Below, one piece after another: positions 63,487-64,000 of a stretch of DNA of 64,000 nucleotides. Under the pieces are notes generated by a model. It was given only the letters and a program-made list of their open reading frames with translations. It was not told the DNA's origin and made no database searches. Each line of letters opens with the position of its first letter. Position 1 is the stretch's first letter. Source of the stretch: Candidatus Wolframiiraptor sinensis (GTDB taxonomy: Archaea > Thermoproteota > Nitrososphaeria_A > Caldarchaeales > Wolframiiraptoraceae); the NCBI GenBank assembly GCA_023268255.1, contig JALNJX010000001.1, forward strand, positions 1-64,000. Direction: 5' to 3'. A program made the position numbers and the translations under genes.

Positions 63487-63578
63487 GGGCCCGTAGCTCA
63501 GCCAGGATAGAGCACCGGGCTTTTAACGGTTTTCTGGAAGAGACCCGGGGGTCGCGGGTTCAAAGCCCGCCGGGCCCG
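63487..63578 (+). tRNA. tRNA-Lys (TTT) with 17-nt intron
   Basis: Acceptor GGGCCCG/CGGGCCC, anticodon stem CCGGG/CCCGG, loop CTTTTA plus 17-base intron at 63526-63542 plus A, anticodon TTT; T arm GCGGG-TTCAAAG-CCCGC; discriminator G. TATA AACTATATATTC about 35 bases upstream. Confidence 0.92.
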
Positions 63579-63721
63579 CAGACGTATTCTATACGTGAAA
63601 GGGTTACGTAGAAATATGGGGCTGCTCATTCTCTACATGACGATGATTTGAGTCCGGCTTCTGATCTGGTGATGAGGCTTGAAAGGGATGAGTCCGCGCT
63701 GATCATGATTCTACCTGAAAA

Positions 63722-64000
63722 TTAGAGTGATGCGATCGCCTCCCATATCAGCTTCTCGGGGCTCTTCCCGAGGAGGCTCGACTTCATTCTTATGAATCTC
63801 GCCAACTCTCCCCTTAACACGATCACATCCTCGGCGGGCCTCGCGTAGTTCAATAGCTTTCTCGAGACATCTTTTAGCGCCACTCCATCAAATCCGACAT
63901 CATCTATGACCTCTATTCCCTCCGACTCCAGCTCCCTTTTCACCTCATCGGGCGCCGCGCATCTGGAGATCAGGAGCATCTCCCTCGGCCTATAGAGCTT
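63722..64000 (-). CDS. Unidentified protein, C-terminal part (runs off the window)
   Basis: The frame is open to the right edge. The visible 92 residues have two alpha/beta halves (EVKRELESEGIEVIDDVGFDGVAL and ARPAEDVIVLRGELARFI) and end in an amphipathic helix (KSPEKLIWEAIASL). The family is not recognised. The true start lies beyond base 64000; ATG 63979 is only the first visible one. Confidence 0.5.
   Translation of the reverse strand, partial: KLYRPREMLLISRCAAPDEVKRELESEGIEVIDDVGFDGVALKDVSRKLLNYARPAEDVIVLRGELARFIRMKSSLLGKSPEKLIWEAIASL

Overview
This window is chromosomal DNA of a thermophilic archaeon of the Thermoproteota (TACK) side. Supporting evidence: Alba, PCNA, topoisomerase VI subunit A, archaeal PEP carboxylase, an archaeal presenilin homologue, FAU-1, a TackOD1-like zinc protein, BHB-type tRNA introns, a lone GC-rich 16S rRNA gene, and many TATA boxes close to leaderless starts. 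GC content is clearly above half and Arg codons are mostly AGG/AGA. The species cannot be named from the sequence alone.

Layout. 1-4.36 kb: a mobile-element scar, a TauE-type exporter, and a native tyrosyl-tRNA synthetase gene cut in two by a 2-kb AT-rich insert that carries a homing-endonuclease gene and a different, complete TyrRS. 4.7-8.5 kb: B12-dependent ribonucleotide reductase and Top6A. 8.6-11.2 kb: a broken ABC sugar-transport cluster. 11.3-14.6 kb: phosphoesterase, SWIM protein, solitary 16S rRNA with processing stem and structured leader. 14.6-25.8 kb: RNA modification and translation (Trm14, DRG GTPase, ArgRS, HisRS), Hsp20, hisB/hisD, tRNA-Arg, VapBC. 25.9-31.2 kb: a cell-surface block with SppA-like protease, FkbM methyltransferase and two coiled-coil-stalked metalloproteases. 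31.3-33.1 kb: a PEP carboxykinase gene with two lesions. 33.2-36.7 kb: presenilin-like protease, Trm112, Alba, NAD(P)HX dehydratase, prepilin-type peptidase. 36.7-39.7 kb: a KaiC-like ATPase/primase-like operon split by a second homing-endonuclease element. 39.8-44.1 kb: Thr-rich surface protein, NAD(P)HX epimerase, membrane proteins. 44.2-50.8 kb: central carbon metabolism (PEPC, PGK, bacterial-type GAPDH, aldo/keto reductase), an RHH-nucleotidyltransferase fusion and a riboflavin-type ECF S component. 50.8-64 kb: FAU-1, type-2 SerRS, PCNA, HypA/HypB-like pair, adenosine-specific kinase, prenyl synthase, nitroreductase, four tRNAs (two with 17-nt introns), THUMP-SPOUT protein, paired RAM domains, and a TackOD1/glycosyltransferase operon.

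The strongest observation is the tyrosyl-tRNA synthetase locus. An endonuclease gene sits in the host tyrS near where the HIGH signature was, and the same insert supplies a Methanocaldococcus-type TyrRS under its own promoter. That is the layout expected of a natural cleave-and-rescue element. A second endonuclease element interrupts the KaiC-like gene with exact junctions, and part of its left flank recurs at the start of the window. Other lesions (PEPCK, primase-like protein, ABC transporter, the first endonuclease) are mostly single-base indels; sequencing or assembly error cannot be excluded for them.
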